From Pseudobacillus wudalianchiensis (lineage in GTDB: Bacteria; Bacillota; Bacilli; Bacillales; Domibacillaceae): a stretch of DNA of 64,000 nucleotides. This document shows, in pieces, positions 1 to 9,622 of this stretch. The translations under genes were made by a program, and so were the position numbers. Within the stretch, counting starts at the first letter, position 1; the number at the start of each line of letters is the position of its first letter. Where the stretch lies: positions 372,245-436,244 of the forward strand of contig NZ_MAYT01000012.1 of NCBI RefSeq assembly GCF_001685015.1, written 5' to 3'. Below the pieces are notes generated by a model. The model searched no databases. It was not told the origin of the DNA and saw nothing but the letters and a program-made list of their open reading frames with translations.

Positions 1-1
1 C

Positions 2-91
2 CAGGCGAGCTCCTCGCAGGGCATTACGATCACAAGCTTAGACAACGCCTATTTTAAACAGCGGTTTGACAGCTTTAAGAGATTTTATTAA
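2..91 (+). CDS. C-terminal end of an unidentified gene (partial)
   Basis: Frame 2 is open from the window edge to a TAA at 89-91 and gives about 29 residues ending in SFKRFY. The composition (aromatic and basic end) looks like a real protein tail, but too little is present to name a family. It converges on the slaP/secA2 operon. Confidence 0.3.
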   Translation, partial: QASSSQGITITSLDNAYFKQRFDSFKRFY

Positions 92-513
92 GTAATGCGA
101 GAGATGCTCACTGCATTTCTAAGCCGTGTGAAATAGAAAACAAGTCCTTCCGCTAGCAAGGATAGAGCATAAACAGTTTTTCTTTCAGATAATATATCCA
201 TTAAATGAAAATATTTCTTGTAGAAATGTGGAGACATGGTACAATAAAAGTATAGTTTTCTGTTTTGTAATTTGAAAATAATAAAGTGGCAACGGTTGGA
301 TGGCCTGAAAGCATCTGCTCTTGATGAGCAGATGCTTTTTTCTTTTTTTATTAAGCTCTTTTATAACTTGGTTGTTGATTGTAGCTGCGATTAACGATTG
401 AAAAAACAACACGCTTCTTTAAGGGGGAACTTTGTACAATCGTTATGTAAATGATGCTGTCATAAGGAAGGTATTCCTTGTTCTTGCGCACAACCTAATT
501 ATTCCCGTGTATA
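92..513. other. Intergenic region with a possible short transcript
   Basis: About 420 bases without a convincing gene. It holds a weak promoter-like pair TTGTAG/TACAAT (218-223, 240-245, 16 bp spacer) and, about 65 bases later, a strong hairpin terminator at 311-341. A transcript between them would be about 90 nt. No Shine-Dalgarno-led ORF is visible inside. Confidence 0.35.
311..341 (+). terminator. Intrinsic terminator
   Basis: A perfect 10-bp stem GCATCTGCTC/GAGCAGATGC with a 5-nt loop is followed by six T. It may end either the upstream partial gene or the candidate small transcript. Confidence 0.7.
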
Positions 514-544
514 AAAGAAAGCTGCCGATGGTAGTGGCAGCTTT
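512..544 (-). terminator. Terminator of the secA2-slaP operon
   Basis: AAAGCTGCC (518-526) pairs with GGCAGCTTT (536-544), 12 bases beyond the slaP stop. Read on the minus strand it is followed by CTTTTAT. Confidence 0.7.
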
Positions 545-556
545 AACATGAATCAA

Positions 557-1459
557 TTAATTGTTTTTTACTTGTACACTCCAGCTTGAAAGATCAGGAG
601 TTTCATTTTTTACTAGTTCTTTTGGAAAAATAAAAGACCAAGGCTTCGTTGTATTTGGTTGAATCTCCAAGCTGCCCAAGTTGAACTGCCCTTCGGCGAT
701 CACTTGTTTTTGGCTGTCCAATACTTGCAGCGGCAGCTGTTCAATGTTAATCAGACGATTATAGCCATTGCGAATAAGAACCGTAACATGAAATTTGCTG
801 TCCTCCGCCAGCTTCGCTTGCAACCCAGTAAAATTCAATTCATCTTTCCCAGGAGCACCGAGCTGCTGAACAATTTGCTGCAGCTTTTCTTTTTCTTCTT
901 CCGGCAACGCCTCTTCCCAAGAATCGGCTAAGTCCAGTTTATGTTCTTTTGAAGTTAAGTCAAATGCCAATGTCCAGTTTTCTTTTTCAAGCGCCACTTG
1001 CTGATTGACTGAAGAGGCTGGAAAGATAAATGTCCATGGACGGCTGCTTTTAGCTGGGATTTCACCTACTTCAGCTAAGTTAAAGTCATGTCTTGCTTTT
1101 ACTTCATTTTTCTCGTTGAGTAATAAAAGCGGCACATCGCCAAGTTTAATTCCTTTGTCTACCGAATTACGCACAAAGGCGGAAACGGCTAAGCCTGCTA
1201 GCTGTTCATCCCACTCAATACCAGATAACGACAGCTGGTTCGCTTTTAGGGGAGGGAGCTCATTGTTCAAAAAGCGCAGAACGTACATTTGCTCTTTCGG
1301 TACATTGGATGCTGGATGAAGCGAAAGTTCCGTTTCTACTTCTTCAGCTGATTCTGCTGTTGCACTATCTGTTAGTTCACTAGAAGCGATCGCGCTTTCG
1401 CGTCCATCATTTTTCAAGTTATCTGAATCACTTTTTTTCTTTTTAAAAAATGAAAACAT
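557..1459 (-). CDS. slaP: SlaP, accessory Sec system S-layer assembly protein
   Basis: A 300-aa acidic soluble protein with no signal peptide. It starts with a short Lys-rich stretch (residues 1-10), then a Ser/Glu-rich linker to about residue 50, then two related beta-rich modules. Each module ends in a Pro-Trp-(T/S)-F-I-F-P motif, near residues 140-147 and 271-278. This is the architecture of SlaP, the partner needed with SecA2 for S-layer protein export in Bacillus anthracis. It begins two bases after the secA2 stop, so the two are surely co-transcribed and perhaps translationally coupled. No S-layer structural gene is in the window. The family call rests on remembered sequence features and on the SecA2 neighbour. 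Confidence 0.85.
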   Translation of the reverse strand: MFSFFKKKKSDSDNLKNDGRESAIASSELTDSATAESAEEVETELSLHPASNVPKEQMYVLRFLNNELPPLKANQLSLSGIEWDEQLAGLAVSAFVRNSVDKGIKLGDVPLLLLNEKNEVKARHDFNLAEVGEIPAKSSRPWTFIFPASSVNQQVALEKENWTLAFDLTSKEHKLDLADSWEEALPEEEKEKLQQIVQQLGAPGKDELNFTGLQAKLAEDSKFHVTVLIRNGYNRLINIEQLPLQVLDSQKQVIAEGQFNLGSLEIQPNTTKPWSFIFPKELVKNETPDLSSWSVQVKNN

Positions 1460-1461
1460 AG

Positions 1462-3819
1462 TTATGGCAACTCCTTATGATTTAAGTCCTTAACGAGATG
1501 GCCGAATTGAATAGCGATCTCTTTTTGGAGCTGGTGATGCATGTCTGTAAAGATTTGAAGGCCTTCACGTGCGTAAATTCTCATTGGGTCTTCCTGTTGG
1601 TAGTAGCGAAGGCCAATGCCTTCTTTTAAACGCGTCATATTCTCCAAATGTTCGACCCAAAGACGGTCGATCGTAGAAAGGATGATCCGCTTAATGTACT
1701 GATCCCATTCTGGTTCGTATGCTGCAGTTAACTGTTCAACATAGGCCGATACAGCCTGTTCCGCGATTTCCCCAATTTCTTTTCTGCTTATTACTTCCTC
1801 AGGCAGCTGAACGGGATGGCTGCCTAACAAAGCACTAAGATTACCGGCAAGCTGATCTACCTGCCATTCATCTGAAGGCTCGTCCTCTGGGCACAGCCGG
1901 CTTATTTCGTCTTGAACAGCTTCCTTCATGATAGAAAGGAAACGGTCAAAGTGCTCGTCTAAGTCAACTGCTTTATTGCGCAAGCCGAAGATAATACCAC
2001 GCTGCTCATTAATAACGTCATCGAGTTTTAAATTATATTCACGCATAGAGAAGTTTGCTCCTTCCACAATGCGCTGTACACGATCTACAAACTCAGACAT
2101 TTTTTTATTGAGAACAAGGCCATTCTCATCTGTTTGCAGCTTTTTCTCAAGCTTTTCTAACTCTTCTTTTGCAAAACGGCGGAACATGGTGTCTTCAAGT
2201 GAAATAAAGAATTGGCTCGCTCCTAGATCACCCTGACGGCCAGAGCGCCCTTTAAGCTGATTATCAATCCGACGGCTTTCATGACGTTCCGTTCCTAGTA
2301 CAAAAAGTCCGCCAAGTTCGGCGACTCCTTCCCCTAAGAGAATATCTGTACCGCGGCCTGCCATGTTGGTTGCAATTGTAATGTGATTTTTCTGACCGGA
2401 TCTTGAGATTAATTCAACTTCCTGCTCGACGCTTTTGGCGTTAAGCAGCTCAAAGGATAAGCCGGCTTCTTTGAAATATTCAGCTACTTTTTCAGACTGA
2501 AGGATAGAAGTCGTACCGACAAGGATCGGCTGACCGTTAGCGTGCCGCTTTATTACTTCAGCTGTGACAGCTTTATATTTTGCCTCTTCGGTTGCATAAA
2601 TATTATCCGGCATATCGATCCGTTGCTTAGGACGGTTCGTCGGAATTTGAATGACTTGCATGTTATAGACTTGCTGGAATTCTTTTTCCTCTGTTTTGGC
2701 CGTACCAGTCATGCCGGAGAGATGAGGATACATCCGGAAATAGTTCTGAATTGTAATGGAGGCTTGTGTTTTATTCTCATCTGTAATTTCTAAGCCTTCT
2801 TTTGCTTCAAGAGCTTGATGAAGCCCATCGCTTAATGTCCTTCCTTCCATTGTCCGGCCAGTGAACATATCAACGAGCAAAATCTTTCCGTCTTTTACGA
2901 TGTAATCCACATCGCGTTCAAACATGACGTGGGCACGCACTGCTTGAATCATGTAATGGTACAAGGTTTGGTGCTCTAGCTCATATAAATTGTCGATGCC
3001 AAATGCTTTTTCAACTTTTTCGATCCCTTGTTCTGTTAAGCTGACAGCTTTTGTCTCGTCATCAAGATGATAATCTTCATCCCTGACGAAGCGGCTAGCG
3101 ACGCGCGAACCAATGACGTGAAGGTCAGCGCTTGCGGGCATTTTGCCAGCGATAATTAAAGGCGTTTTGGCTTCATCAATTAAGACGCTGTCGACTTCAT
3201 CGATAATAGCAAAATGATACGGGCGCTGCACACGCTGCGAAGGATGCCATACCATATTGTCGCGCAAATAATCAAAGCCGAATTCTGTCCCGACACCATA
3301 TGTGATGTCGGCCTGGTAAGCCTTTTGTTTTTCAGTTGGATCCATCATCGGCAAATTAAGCCCGACTGACAGACCCAAGAATTCGTGAAGTGGACCGATA
3401 GTCTCCCGGTCACGGCTTGCCAAATAATCATTTACCGTAATGACATGTACGCCTTTTCCTTCCAAGGCGCGCAAATAGCTTGGCAAAGAAGCAACAAGCG
3501 TTTTTCCTTCTCCGGTTGCCATTTCGGCAATATTCGCTTCTGTTAATACCATGCCGCCAATTAATTGAACATCATAGTGACGCATGCCGAGCACGCGTTT
3601 AGACGCTTCACGGACAATAGCAAAAGCTTCAGCTTTAATGTCATCAACTGTTTCGCCATTTGCCAGTCTTTCTTTGAAGACAACGGTCATATGGGCTAAT
3701 TCTTCATCGGAAAGCTTTTCAAAACTAGGTTCGAGGGCATTGATCTTTTCCACTATTTTGTAATATTTCTTTAATCGCTGATCGTTCGAGTCACTCAGCT
3801 TTTTAAAAAACGAAATCAT
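1462..3819 (-). CDS. secA2: SecA2, accessory Sec translocase ATPase
   Basis: A 785-aa DEAD-motor ATPase that drives translocation of a small set of proteins through SecYEG. Visible SecA motifs are the Walker A GEGKT at 103-107, the DEVD Walker B box, and the helicase motif around GRSGRQGD. It is shorter than housekeeping SecA (about 840 aa) and ends without the C-terminal Cys-rich zinc/SecB tail, which marks it as the accessory paralogue. The slaP gene directly downstream points to S-layer proteins as cargo, as in B. anthracis. The ATG start at 3819 gives the usual short N-terminal helix. The housekeeping secA must be elsewhere. Confidence 0.93.
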   Translation of the reverse strand: MISFFKKLSDSNDQRLKKYYKIVEKINALEPSFEKLSDEELAHMTVVFKERLANGETVDDIKAEAFAIVREASKRVLGMRHYDVQLIGGMVLTEANIAEMATGEGKTLVASLPSYLRALEGKGVHVITVNDYLASRDRETIGPLHEFLGLSVGLNLPMMDPTEKQKAYQADITYGVGTEFGFDYLRDNMVWHPSQRVQRPYHFAIIDEVDSVLIDEAKTPLIIAGKMPASADLHVIGSRVASRFVRDEDYHLDDETKAVSLTEQGIEKVEKAFGIDNLYELEHQTLYHYMIQAVRAHVMFERDVDYIVKDGKILLVDMFTGRTMEGRTLSDGLHQALEAKEGLEITDENKTQASITIQNYFRMYPHLSGMTGTAKTEEKEFQQVYNMQVIQIPTNRPKQRIDMPDNIYATEEAKYKAVTAEVIKRHANGQPILVGTTSILQSEKVAEYFKEAGLSFELLNAKSVEQEVELISRSGQKNHITIATNMAGRGTDILLGEGVAELGGLFVLGTERHESRRIDNQLKGRSGRQGDLGASQFFISLEDTMFRRFAKEELEKLEKKLQTDENGLVLNKKMSEFVDRVQRIVEGANFSMREYNLKLDDVINEQRGIIFGLRNKAVDLDEHFDRFLSIMKEAVQDEISRLCPEDEPSDEWQVDQLAGNLSALLGSHPVQLPEEVISRKEIGEIAEQAVSAYVEQLTAAYEPEWDQYIKRIILSTIDRLWVEHLENMTRLKEGIGLRYYQQEDPMRIYAREGLQIFTDMHHQLQKEIAIQFGHLVKDLNHKELP

Positions 3820-4299
3820 CTATCTGTACGCTCCCTTGGAGAATTTTCAATTATGTGAGTTTGGGACCATGAATCATTATTCTATTTTACCAAAAGTAGA
3901 GGGGAATGACTAATATATCTAAAACGTTGTAAAAACAAAACAATTTTTCTATTAAAATCCAAAAACAAAGACGTTTAAAAAATCTTAAAAGCAGGAAAAA
4001 GAAAAATTACAGGCTGCAGATTAACGCTTGCTTTCTTTGCTGCTTGCCTGCTTCCACATCTTGAAAAATGAACGTTTTCAGCTAGCTTGGCGGGCAAGAA
4101 TAGTCCTCATTTGCGCGTTGGATTAGTGAATTTTTGCTTGTTTTTTATGGAAGTTATTTTAAATTGCCATTATAATGTTGAAGGGAAATGAATTTATGAG
4201 AGAACATAAAATAAGCGGGTAATATTTATTTAATCACCGCCAATTTTTATTGAACCTACAATGTAAAACGTGTTTGTATATAGCTGAAGGAGGTACTTC
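3820..4299. other. Divergent promoter region of secA2 and tagO
   Basis: 480 bases of AT-rich DNA without a gene. A TATAAT at 4171-4176 lies about 125 bases upstream of tagO and is a plausible -10 box, but no good -35 is seen at 17 bp. Nothing else is recognised. Confidence 0.3.
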
Positions 4300-5349
4300 A
4301 TGGTTTCCCTTGTCTTTGTGATCTGTATTTTATTATCGCTTGTGATCACTCCGCTCGTTAAAAAGATGGCAATAGCTGTTGGGGCAGTGGATAAGCCCAA
4401 CCACCGGAAGGTCCATGAAAAGATTATGCCTCGTATGGGTGGGCTAGCGATATTCATTAGCTTTATGATTGGTTTGTTTTTGCTGAAACCACAGTCGCCA
4501 TTTAATTTTGCGATCGTAGTGGGAGGCTTCATTATTATAGTGACCGGCATGTTAGATGATCGATTTGAGCTATCGGCAAAAGCAAAACTTGGAGGCCAGC
4601 TGCTTGCTGCTCTAGTCGTTGTGTTATACGGTGGAGTGAAAATGGAGTTCATTACTTTGCCGTTTGGCGGCGAAATGGAGTTTGGATTTCTTAGTGTACC
4701 GTTAACCATTCTTTGGATTGTTGGGATTACCAATGCCATTAATTTAATCGACGGATTAGATGGGCTAGCAGCGGGGGTTTCGTCGATTGCGCTCTTGACG
4801 ATCAGCCTGATGGCTTTTATGAAAGGTGATGTGTACGTAATGAGTGTAGCTTTGCTCGTTTTAGGAAGCACGCTCGGCTTTTTACGTTACAACTTTCACC
4901 CGGCTAAAATCTTTATGGGAGACACAGGCGCCTTGTTTCTTGGTTACATTATTGCCGTCCTTTCCTTGCTTGGTTTTAAAAATATTACCGTTATTTCACT
5001 AATTATCCCAATTATTATTCTCGGTGTACCGATTTCTGATACATTTTTTGCGATTATTAGAAGAAAAGTGAACAAACAGCCTTTATCGGCTCCGGACAAA
5101 TCGCATCTTCATCACTGCTTGCTGAGGATGGGATATACTCACAAGCAGGTCGTTGTTATCATCTATGCGATTGCTTCTATGTTCGGCTTAGCGGCTGTCA
5201 TTTTCTCCATGGCAACCATTTGGGGAGCTTTTATTATGATGGCGGTTATCATGATTGCCATTGAGTTATTCGTTGAAAGCATCGGTCTTGTCAGCTCTAA
5301 CTACAAACCGCTGCTCAACTTTATGCGCGTTCGTGTCAAAAAGAATTAA
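4300..5349 (+). CDS. tagO: TagO, UDP-GlcNAc:undecaprenyl-phosphate GlcNAc-1-phosphate transferase
   Basis: A 349-aa polytopic membrane enzyme of the MraY/WecA family that starts wall teichoic acid linkage-unit synthesis by moving GlcNAc-1-P onto undecaprenyl phosphate. About ten hydrophobic segments are visible. Family motifs seen are the NHRKVH substrate loop near residue 33, the Asp-rich MLDDR cytoplasmic motif, NLIDGLDGLA, FMGDTGALFLG and the HLHHCLL loop. The start is preceded by GAAGGAGG. Its place beside an LCP ligase, yvyE and degSU matches B. subtilis gene order. Confidence 0.93.
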   Translation: MVSLVFVICILLSLVITPLVKKMAIAVGAVDKPNHRKVHEKIMPRMGGLAIFISFMIGLFLLKPQSPFNFAIVVGGFIIIVTGMLDDRFELSAKAKLGGQLLAALVVVLYGGVKMEFITLPFGGEMEFGFLSVPLTILWIVGITNAINLIDGLDGLAAGVSSIALLTISLMAFMKGDVYVMSVALLVLGSTLGFLRYNFHPAKIFMGDTGALFLGYIIAVLSLLGFKNITVISLIIPIIILGVPISDTFFAIIRRKVNKQPLSAPDKSHLHHCLLRMGYTHKQVVVIIYAIASMFGLAAVIFSMATIWGAFIMMAVIMIAIELFVESIGLVSSNYKPLLNFMRVRVKKN

Positions 5350-5355
5350 ATAAAT

Positions 5356-5404
5356 AAAAAAGATCCATTCCCGTTGCTTTAAAGCAACAGGGATGGATCT
5401 TTTT
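5356..5404. terminator. Bidirectional terminator between tagO and the LCP gene
   Basis: A 17-bp stem (361-377 with 384-400, one mismatch) is flanked by A5 on the left and T5 on the right, so it can serve both convergent genes. Confidence 0.85.
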
Positions 5405-5405
5405 C

Positions 5406-6386
5406 TTAATCAAGCCCAAGATGACGGGCAAGTTTGCGTTTAACGACTTCAAGCTCTTCGTCGTCGAGACGGTAAATATAAGCACCATTCGACATTTTGT
5501 CATCTGTCCCTTTTAAAGTAAGGGATTCAAAATCGATGTCTCCTGATTTTCCATAATTAATGAGGGCCTTCATTTCACCAAATGTCATGTTTGTTGTCAT
5601 GTTAGAGCCGACTGCTTCCAGAATTTCATCGTATTTCGTAATCGAGTTAAAAGAAGTGGCTTTTTTAACAACGGCTCGCAATAGCTGTTGCTGACGCTTG
5701 CCGCGTTCAATATCACTGTCATAATGTCGCGTACGTGCCAAAGCGAGCGCCTCTTCTCCGTTCAATTCCTGGAGACCAGGCTCAAGCTGGATTGCATTAT
5801 GCTTGTCATTAGAATCCTTTTCTGACAATTTATACGGAACATTAAATTTAATGCCATCTAATGCGTCGACTACATCCATAAAGGCATAAAAGTTCATGCG
5901 AACATAGTAGTCAACGGGTACATCTAGTAATTCTTCTACTGTATCGATGGTAGCTTTTGGCCCGCCATAAGCATGGGCATGGTTGATCTTTGTTTTGTAG
6001 CCGACTTTTGGAATGTATACGTATGAATCACGTGGAATGCTAAGTAATTTAATGGATTTATCTTTTACATTTAATGTAGCCAGCATTAAAGCATCTGAGC
6101 GCGACTTATCTTCCTTCGTGCGTACATCGCTTTCATCAATTCCAATAAATAAAATGGAAATATTATCTTTAATTGGATGGACTTTCGCGTCCCGTAAATC
6201 TGATTTTTTGCGGCCATCGTCCATGTAAGATCCGGTAAAAATCGTTTCTGCTTTTTTGTATAGAAAGGCACCATAACCTGCAGCTGTAAATGTAAGAAAT
6301 ACGATAGGCAATAGGATAAAGAATGCAATGCGGCGCTTTCGCTTCTGTCTCTTGCGCCTTTGCAAACGCTGTCTATCTGATGACAT
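5406..6386 (-). CDS. LytR-CpsA-Psr (LCP) family cell-wall polymer ligase
   Basis: A 326-aa protein with an extremely basic cytoplasmic N terminus, one membrane anchor at about residues 20-41, then an extracellular LCP domain. LCP landmarks are the ILFIGIDE strand, SRSDALMLATLN, IPRDSYVYIP and ARTRHYDSDIERGKRQQ with the Arg residues that hold the polyprenyl pyrophosphate. LCP enzymes attach teichoic acid to peptidoglycan, which fits the tagO neighbour; B. subtilis has the LCP gene yvhJ (tagV) at this place. I chose the ATG at 6386 because AAAGGAG lies 9 bases upstream. A longer frame would overlap the next gene. Confidence 0.88.
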   Translation of the reverse strand: MSSDRQRLQRRKRQKRKRRIAFFILLPIVFLTFTAAGYGAFLYKKAETIFTGSYMDDGRKKSDLRDAKVHPIKDNISILFIGIDESDVRTKEDKSRSDALMLATLNVKDKSIKLLSIPRDSYVYIPKVGYKTKINHAHAYGGPKATIDTVEELLDVPVDYYVRMNFYAFMDVVDALDGIKFNVPYKLSEKDSNDKHNAIQLEPGLQELNGEEALALARTRHYDSDIERGKRQQQLLRAVVKKATSFNSITKYDEILEAVGSNMTTNMTFGEMKALINYGKSGDIDFESLTLKGTDDKMSNGAYIYRLDDEELEVVKRKLARHLGLD

Positions 6387-6528
6387 AAATTGTAGCTCCT
6401 TTAATAGAGTAATATGGCAGAGAATCATTACATTCAATAATTGAATTGTAATTTTCCAAAGGCCAAGTACTATTTTACTATGAAATGCAATGGGCGTAAA
6501 TTTAATTTTTAAGCCAATTCTTAAAAAT

Positions 6529-7170
6529 TTACAAAGATTTGACAACCTTCTCTTGATAAAGGAGAGAACCTTCTTTTATTTGGGCTTGCCCATTCGTTAA
6601 TTCTATCATCCAGTTAGTGAAGTCTTCCTTTTTGCTTTCCTCAACAAACGTCTCTACTGTTACTTTATCAAGATAATGAATGTCTTTAATCGTATAAACA
6701 GATGAACGCAGCTCATTTTCCACTTTACCAAGCCACGTGTAATCGAGTGATGCTTCCATAATTTGCATAAGCCGGCGTTCAACCACTTCAGCAGCATTAA
6801 TCCCTTCTGAAGCAGATTTTCCGTACGCGCGGATCAGTCCGCCTGTTCCTAGTTTGATCCCGCCAAAATAGCGAGTTACGACGACAACCGTATCTTTTAA
6901 GCCGCGTTTCTTTAATACCTCAAGAATAGGGAGGCCGGCAGTGCCGCTTGGTTCTCCATCATCGTTGGCCTTCTGGATCTGATCCTTTTCACCAATCAGA
7001 TAGGCAGAGCAATTGTGCGTCGCATTCCAATTTCTTTTCTTAATGTCAGCAATAAACTGCTGCGCTTGTTCTTCGGTTTCTGCGCGATTGACGTAGGCAA
7101 TAAAGCGTGATTTTTGGATGGTGATTTCCTCTTCACCATATCCTTTAACTGTATAATAATAAGGGAGCAA
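6529..7170 (-). CDS. yvyE: YvyE/YigZ (IMPACT) family protein
   Basis: A 213-aa protein of the UPF0029/IMPACT family. The N-terminal domain carries the conserved DDGEPSGTAG signature near residue 80 and VTRYFGGIKLGTGGLIRAY near residue 107. A small ferredoxin-like C-terminal domain follows. Its molecular role is not firmly known; IMPACT relatives act around translation. It sits between the LCP gene and degS as in B. subtilis. Confidence 0.88.
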   Translation of the reverse strand: MLPYYYTVKGYGEEEITIQKSRFIAYVNRAETEEQAQQFIADIKKRNWNATHNCSAYLIGEKDQIQKANDDGEPSGTAGLPILEVLKKRGLKDTVVVVTRYFGGIKLGTGGLIRAYGKSASEGINAAEVVERRLMQIMEASLDYTWLGKVENELRSSVYTIKDIHYLDKVTVETFVEESKKEDFTNWMIELTNGQAQIKEGSLLYQEKVVKSL

Positions 7171-7597
7171 GATTCATTCCTCCAATAAAAATTAAAAATC
7201 TCTAAAATAATAGGTTTAATCGACAGGAAAATGGGTACTAATCATTCTTATGATATATGAAAACAGAAAAGGAGCAAAGCGATAATATCTTTATACGTAA
7301 AACGGAAATCTTTTTAACGCAATAGTAATTAAACTTTAATGTGTAGGAAATTTAGGCATGATATAATGAACGCATCCTTAATGTGTATAATCATAGGGAA
7401 GTCAGGTTAAAGTGGTAAAGAGGACCTAATGGGATGAAAAAAACATATTAAAGATTTAGTTCGAAATATACCTTTATTTGCCAATATCTTTAATTTTAAA
7501 AGGTCTTTTAGAGGGATTTTATACAAAAGCCTATCCTCATCATAGTGATACAGATGAAATGAAGGTAAAATAGGATTGTCGAGGAAGGGATTGCCTA
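7171..7597. other. Divergent upstream region of degS and yvyE
   Basis: About 430 AT-rich bases. A TATAAT lies at 7362-7367, about 230 bases before degS, without a clear -35 box. No RNA element or further gene is seen. Confidence 0.3.
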
Positions 7598-8752
7598 ATG
7601 GCTGCTAAGAATGCCAACACATCACTTTTAGATACCATTCTAAGAAAAATGATTGTAACAGTAGACCAAAGCAAAGGAGAATTATTTGCGATTGCTGAGC
7701 AGAGCAGACGCGATTATGAATCTTTGCTTGGAGAACTCGAACAAGTTCGCATTCAAGTACATACTTTGATTGCTGAGCAGGATGATTTAGAACAAAAGGT
7801 TAGAATAGCAAGAAACCGATTATCAGAAGTGAGCCGAAATTTTCATACATATTCTGAAGAGGCGGTCCGGAAAGCATACGAAAAAGCTCACGATCTACAA
7901 GTGACGCTGCTCGTTTCGAGACAAAAGGAGAAGCAATTACTTGAGAAAAGAAACGATCTGGAAAGACGGCTGTCGACTATCGAATCGACAATTGACCGAG
8001 CAGAACATCTTGTTTCCCAAGTATCTGTTGTCTTAAATTATTTAACACAAGATATGAAGCAAATCGGCGAAGTATTGGAGGATGCTCGTTTAAAACAAGA
8101 ATTCGGCTTGCAAATCATGGAGGCGCAGGAAGAAGAGCGGAAACGGTTATCGCGTGAAATACATGATGGCCCTGCTCAAATGATGGCGAATGTGCTGCTT
8201 CGATCTGATTTAATTGAGCGGCTGTATAGAGAGCGGGGCGTGAATGAAGCATTTAAGGAAATTCGTAACATGAAACAGATGGTTCGTTCCGCTTTATATG
8301 AAGTCCGCCGGATTATTTATGATTTGCGTCCAATGGCTCTTGACGATCTTGGTCTTGTTCCAACATTGAAAAAGTATTTAGCAACCGTTGAAGAGCATGT
8401 TCAATCATTAAATAAGCAAACAAAAATTCAGTTTATAAACATGGGAGATGAAAGACGTCTTCCATCCAAATTGGAAGTGGCCATGTTTCGTCTCATACAA
8501 GAATCTGTGCAAAATGCGCTGAAGCATTCAGAGGCCTCGTCTATTACCGTTAAATTGGAAATAAAAGCACATCAAGTGCTGGCTGTTATTAAAGATAACG
8601 GCCGGGGTTTTGATATAAGAGAAAAAAAATCAAGTTCATTCGGCATTATGGGGATGAAAGAGCGTCTTGAATTGCTAGAAGGCGACCTTTCTATTCATTC
8701 CAAGCCGAATGACGGAACGCTCGTTATGATCCGCGTTCCGATTGTAGAGTAA
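7598..8752 (+). CDS. degS: DegS, cytoplasmic sensor histidine kinase
   Basis: A 384-aa soluble kinase without membrane segments. The N-terminal half is a long coiled coil (about residues 40-150). The dimerisation/phosphorylation helix holds EEERKRLSREIHDGPAQ with the phospho-acceptor His189, the same number as in B. subtilis DegS. The C-terminal HATPase domain shows the N box around SVQNALKH and the G box KDNGRGF. It phosphorylates DegU, encoded 24 bases downstream, and so controls exoenzymes, competence and motility. Confidence 0.96.
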   Translation: MAAKNANTSLLDTILRKMIVTVDQSKGELFAIAEQSRRDYESLLGELEQVRIQVHTLIAEQDDLEQKVRIARNRLSEVSRNFHTYSEEAVRKAYEKAHDLQVTLLVSRQKEKQLLEKRNDLERRLSTIESTIDRAEHLVSQVSVVLNYLTQDMKQIGEVLEDARLKQEFGLQIMEAQEEERKRLSREIHDGPAQMMANVLLRSDLIERLYRERGVNEAFKEIRNMKQMVRSALYEVRRIIYDLRPMALDDLGLVPTLKKYLATVEEHVQSLNKQTKIQFINMGDERRLPSKLEVAMFRLIQESVQNALKHSEASSITVKLEIKAHQVLAVIKDNGRGFDIREKKSSSFGIMGMKERLELLEGDLSIHSKPNDGTLVMIRVPIVE

Positions 8753-8776
8753 GAGCGATTAAGGGAGGAAAGACGA

Positions 8777-9457
8777 ATGACAACGAAAATCGTTATTATT
8801 GATGACCATCAATTATTCCGTGAAGGGGTTAAGCGGATTTTAGAATTTGAAAAATCTTTTGAAGTAGTAGCTGAAGGGGACGACGGTAAAGATGCCGTAA
8901 ATCTGATTGAACAATTTCATCCAGATGTTGTCTTAATGGATATTAATATGCCAGAGGTAAATGGTGTAGAAGCGACACGTGAACTTGTAGTGAAATTCCC
9001 AGATACGAAAGTGATTATCCTTTCTATCCACGACGATGAAAATTATGTGACCCATGCTTTAAAATCTGGGGCTATGGGGTATTTGCTGAAAGAAATGGAT
9101 GCAGACGCATTAATTGAAGCGGTCAAAGTGGTTTCGGATGGTGGCTCTTACTTGCATCCACGTGTTACACATAACTTGATTTCTGACTACCGCCGTCTTG
9201 CTAATGATGAAGGGAAAGGAAAGGGTTTCCAACAAACAGAAGTACGCCGCCCGCTTCATTTGCTTACTCGTCGGGAATGTGAAGTACTTCAGCTTCTTGC
9301 GGATGGAAAAAGCAACCGTGCTATCGGTGAGGCGCTGTATATCAGTGAAAAAACAGTAAAAAACCATGTTAGCAATATTTTACAAAAAATGAATGTTAAC
9401 GATCGTACGCAGGCCGTTGTGACAGCGATTAAAAAAGGCTGGGTAGAAGTTAGATAA
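8777..9457 (+). CDS. degU: DegU, two-component response regulator
   Basis: A 226-aa NarL/FixJ-type regulator. The receiver domain has the acidic pair DD at 9-10, phospho-acceptor Asp55 in LMDINMP, and the conserved Lys near residue 105. The LuxR-type HTH begins at [15 protein letters not shown] (about residue 160) and runs to the C terminus. It has a good AGGGAGGAAAG ribosome site and is followed by a strong terminator, so degSU forms a two-gene unit. In B. subtilis the next gene is yviA (degV family); here about 28 kb of other genes lie between. Confidence 0.96.
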   Translation: MTTKIVIIDDHQLFREGVKRILEFEKSFEVVAEGDDGKDAVNLIEQFHPDVVLMDINMPEVNGVEATRELVVKFPDTKVIILSIHDDENYVTHALKSGAMGYLLKEMDADALIEAVKVVSDGGSYLHPRVTHNLISDYRRLANDEGKGKGFQQTEVRRPLHLLTRRECEVLQLLADGKSNRAIGEALYISEKTVKNHVSNILQKMNVNDRTQAVVTAIKKGWVEVR

Positions 9458-9487
9458 TTGTTTTGTACAAGCTTTGTTTAGAATGTA

Positions 9488-9520
9488 AAGCAGCAGACGT
9501 TTATGTCTGCTGCTTTTTTT
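9488..9520 (+). terminator. Terminator of degSU
   Basis: The stem AAGCAGCAGAC/GTCTGCTGCTT is followed by seven T. Confidence 0.9.
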
Positions 9521-9622
9521 GTTAAAACAGGTTGTTGCATTTAGAACGAGATAAATGGTTAGCATTAGGCGAGTTCATTGCATAGGATGTAGGGAGTTTT
9601 CGATTAAAAGGAGGAAAACAGT

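Noticed and set aside
4230..4871. 213-codon open frame antisense to tagO
   Set aside because: It overlaps a clear membrane enzyme gene, has no ribosome site and its Ser/Pro/Thr-rich composition is that of a shadow frame.
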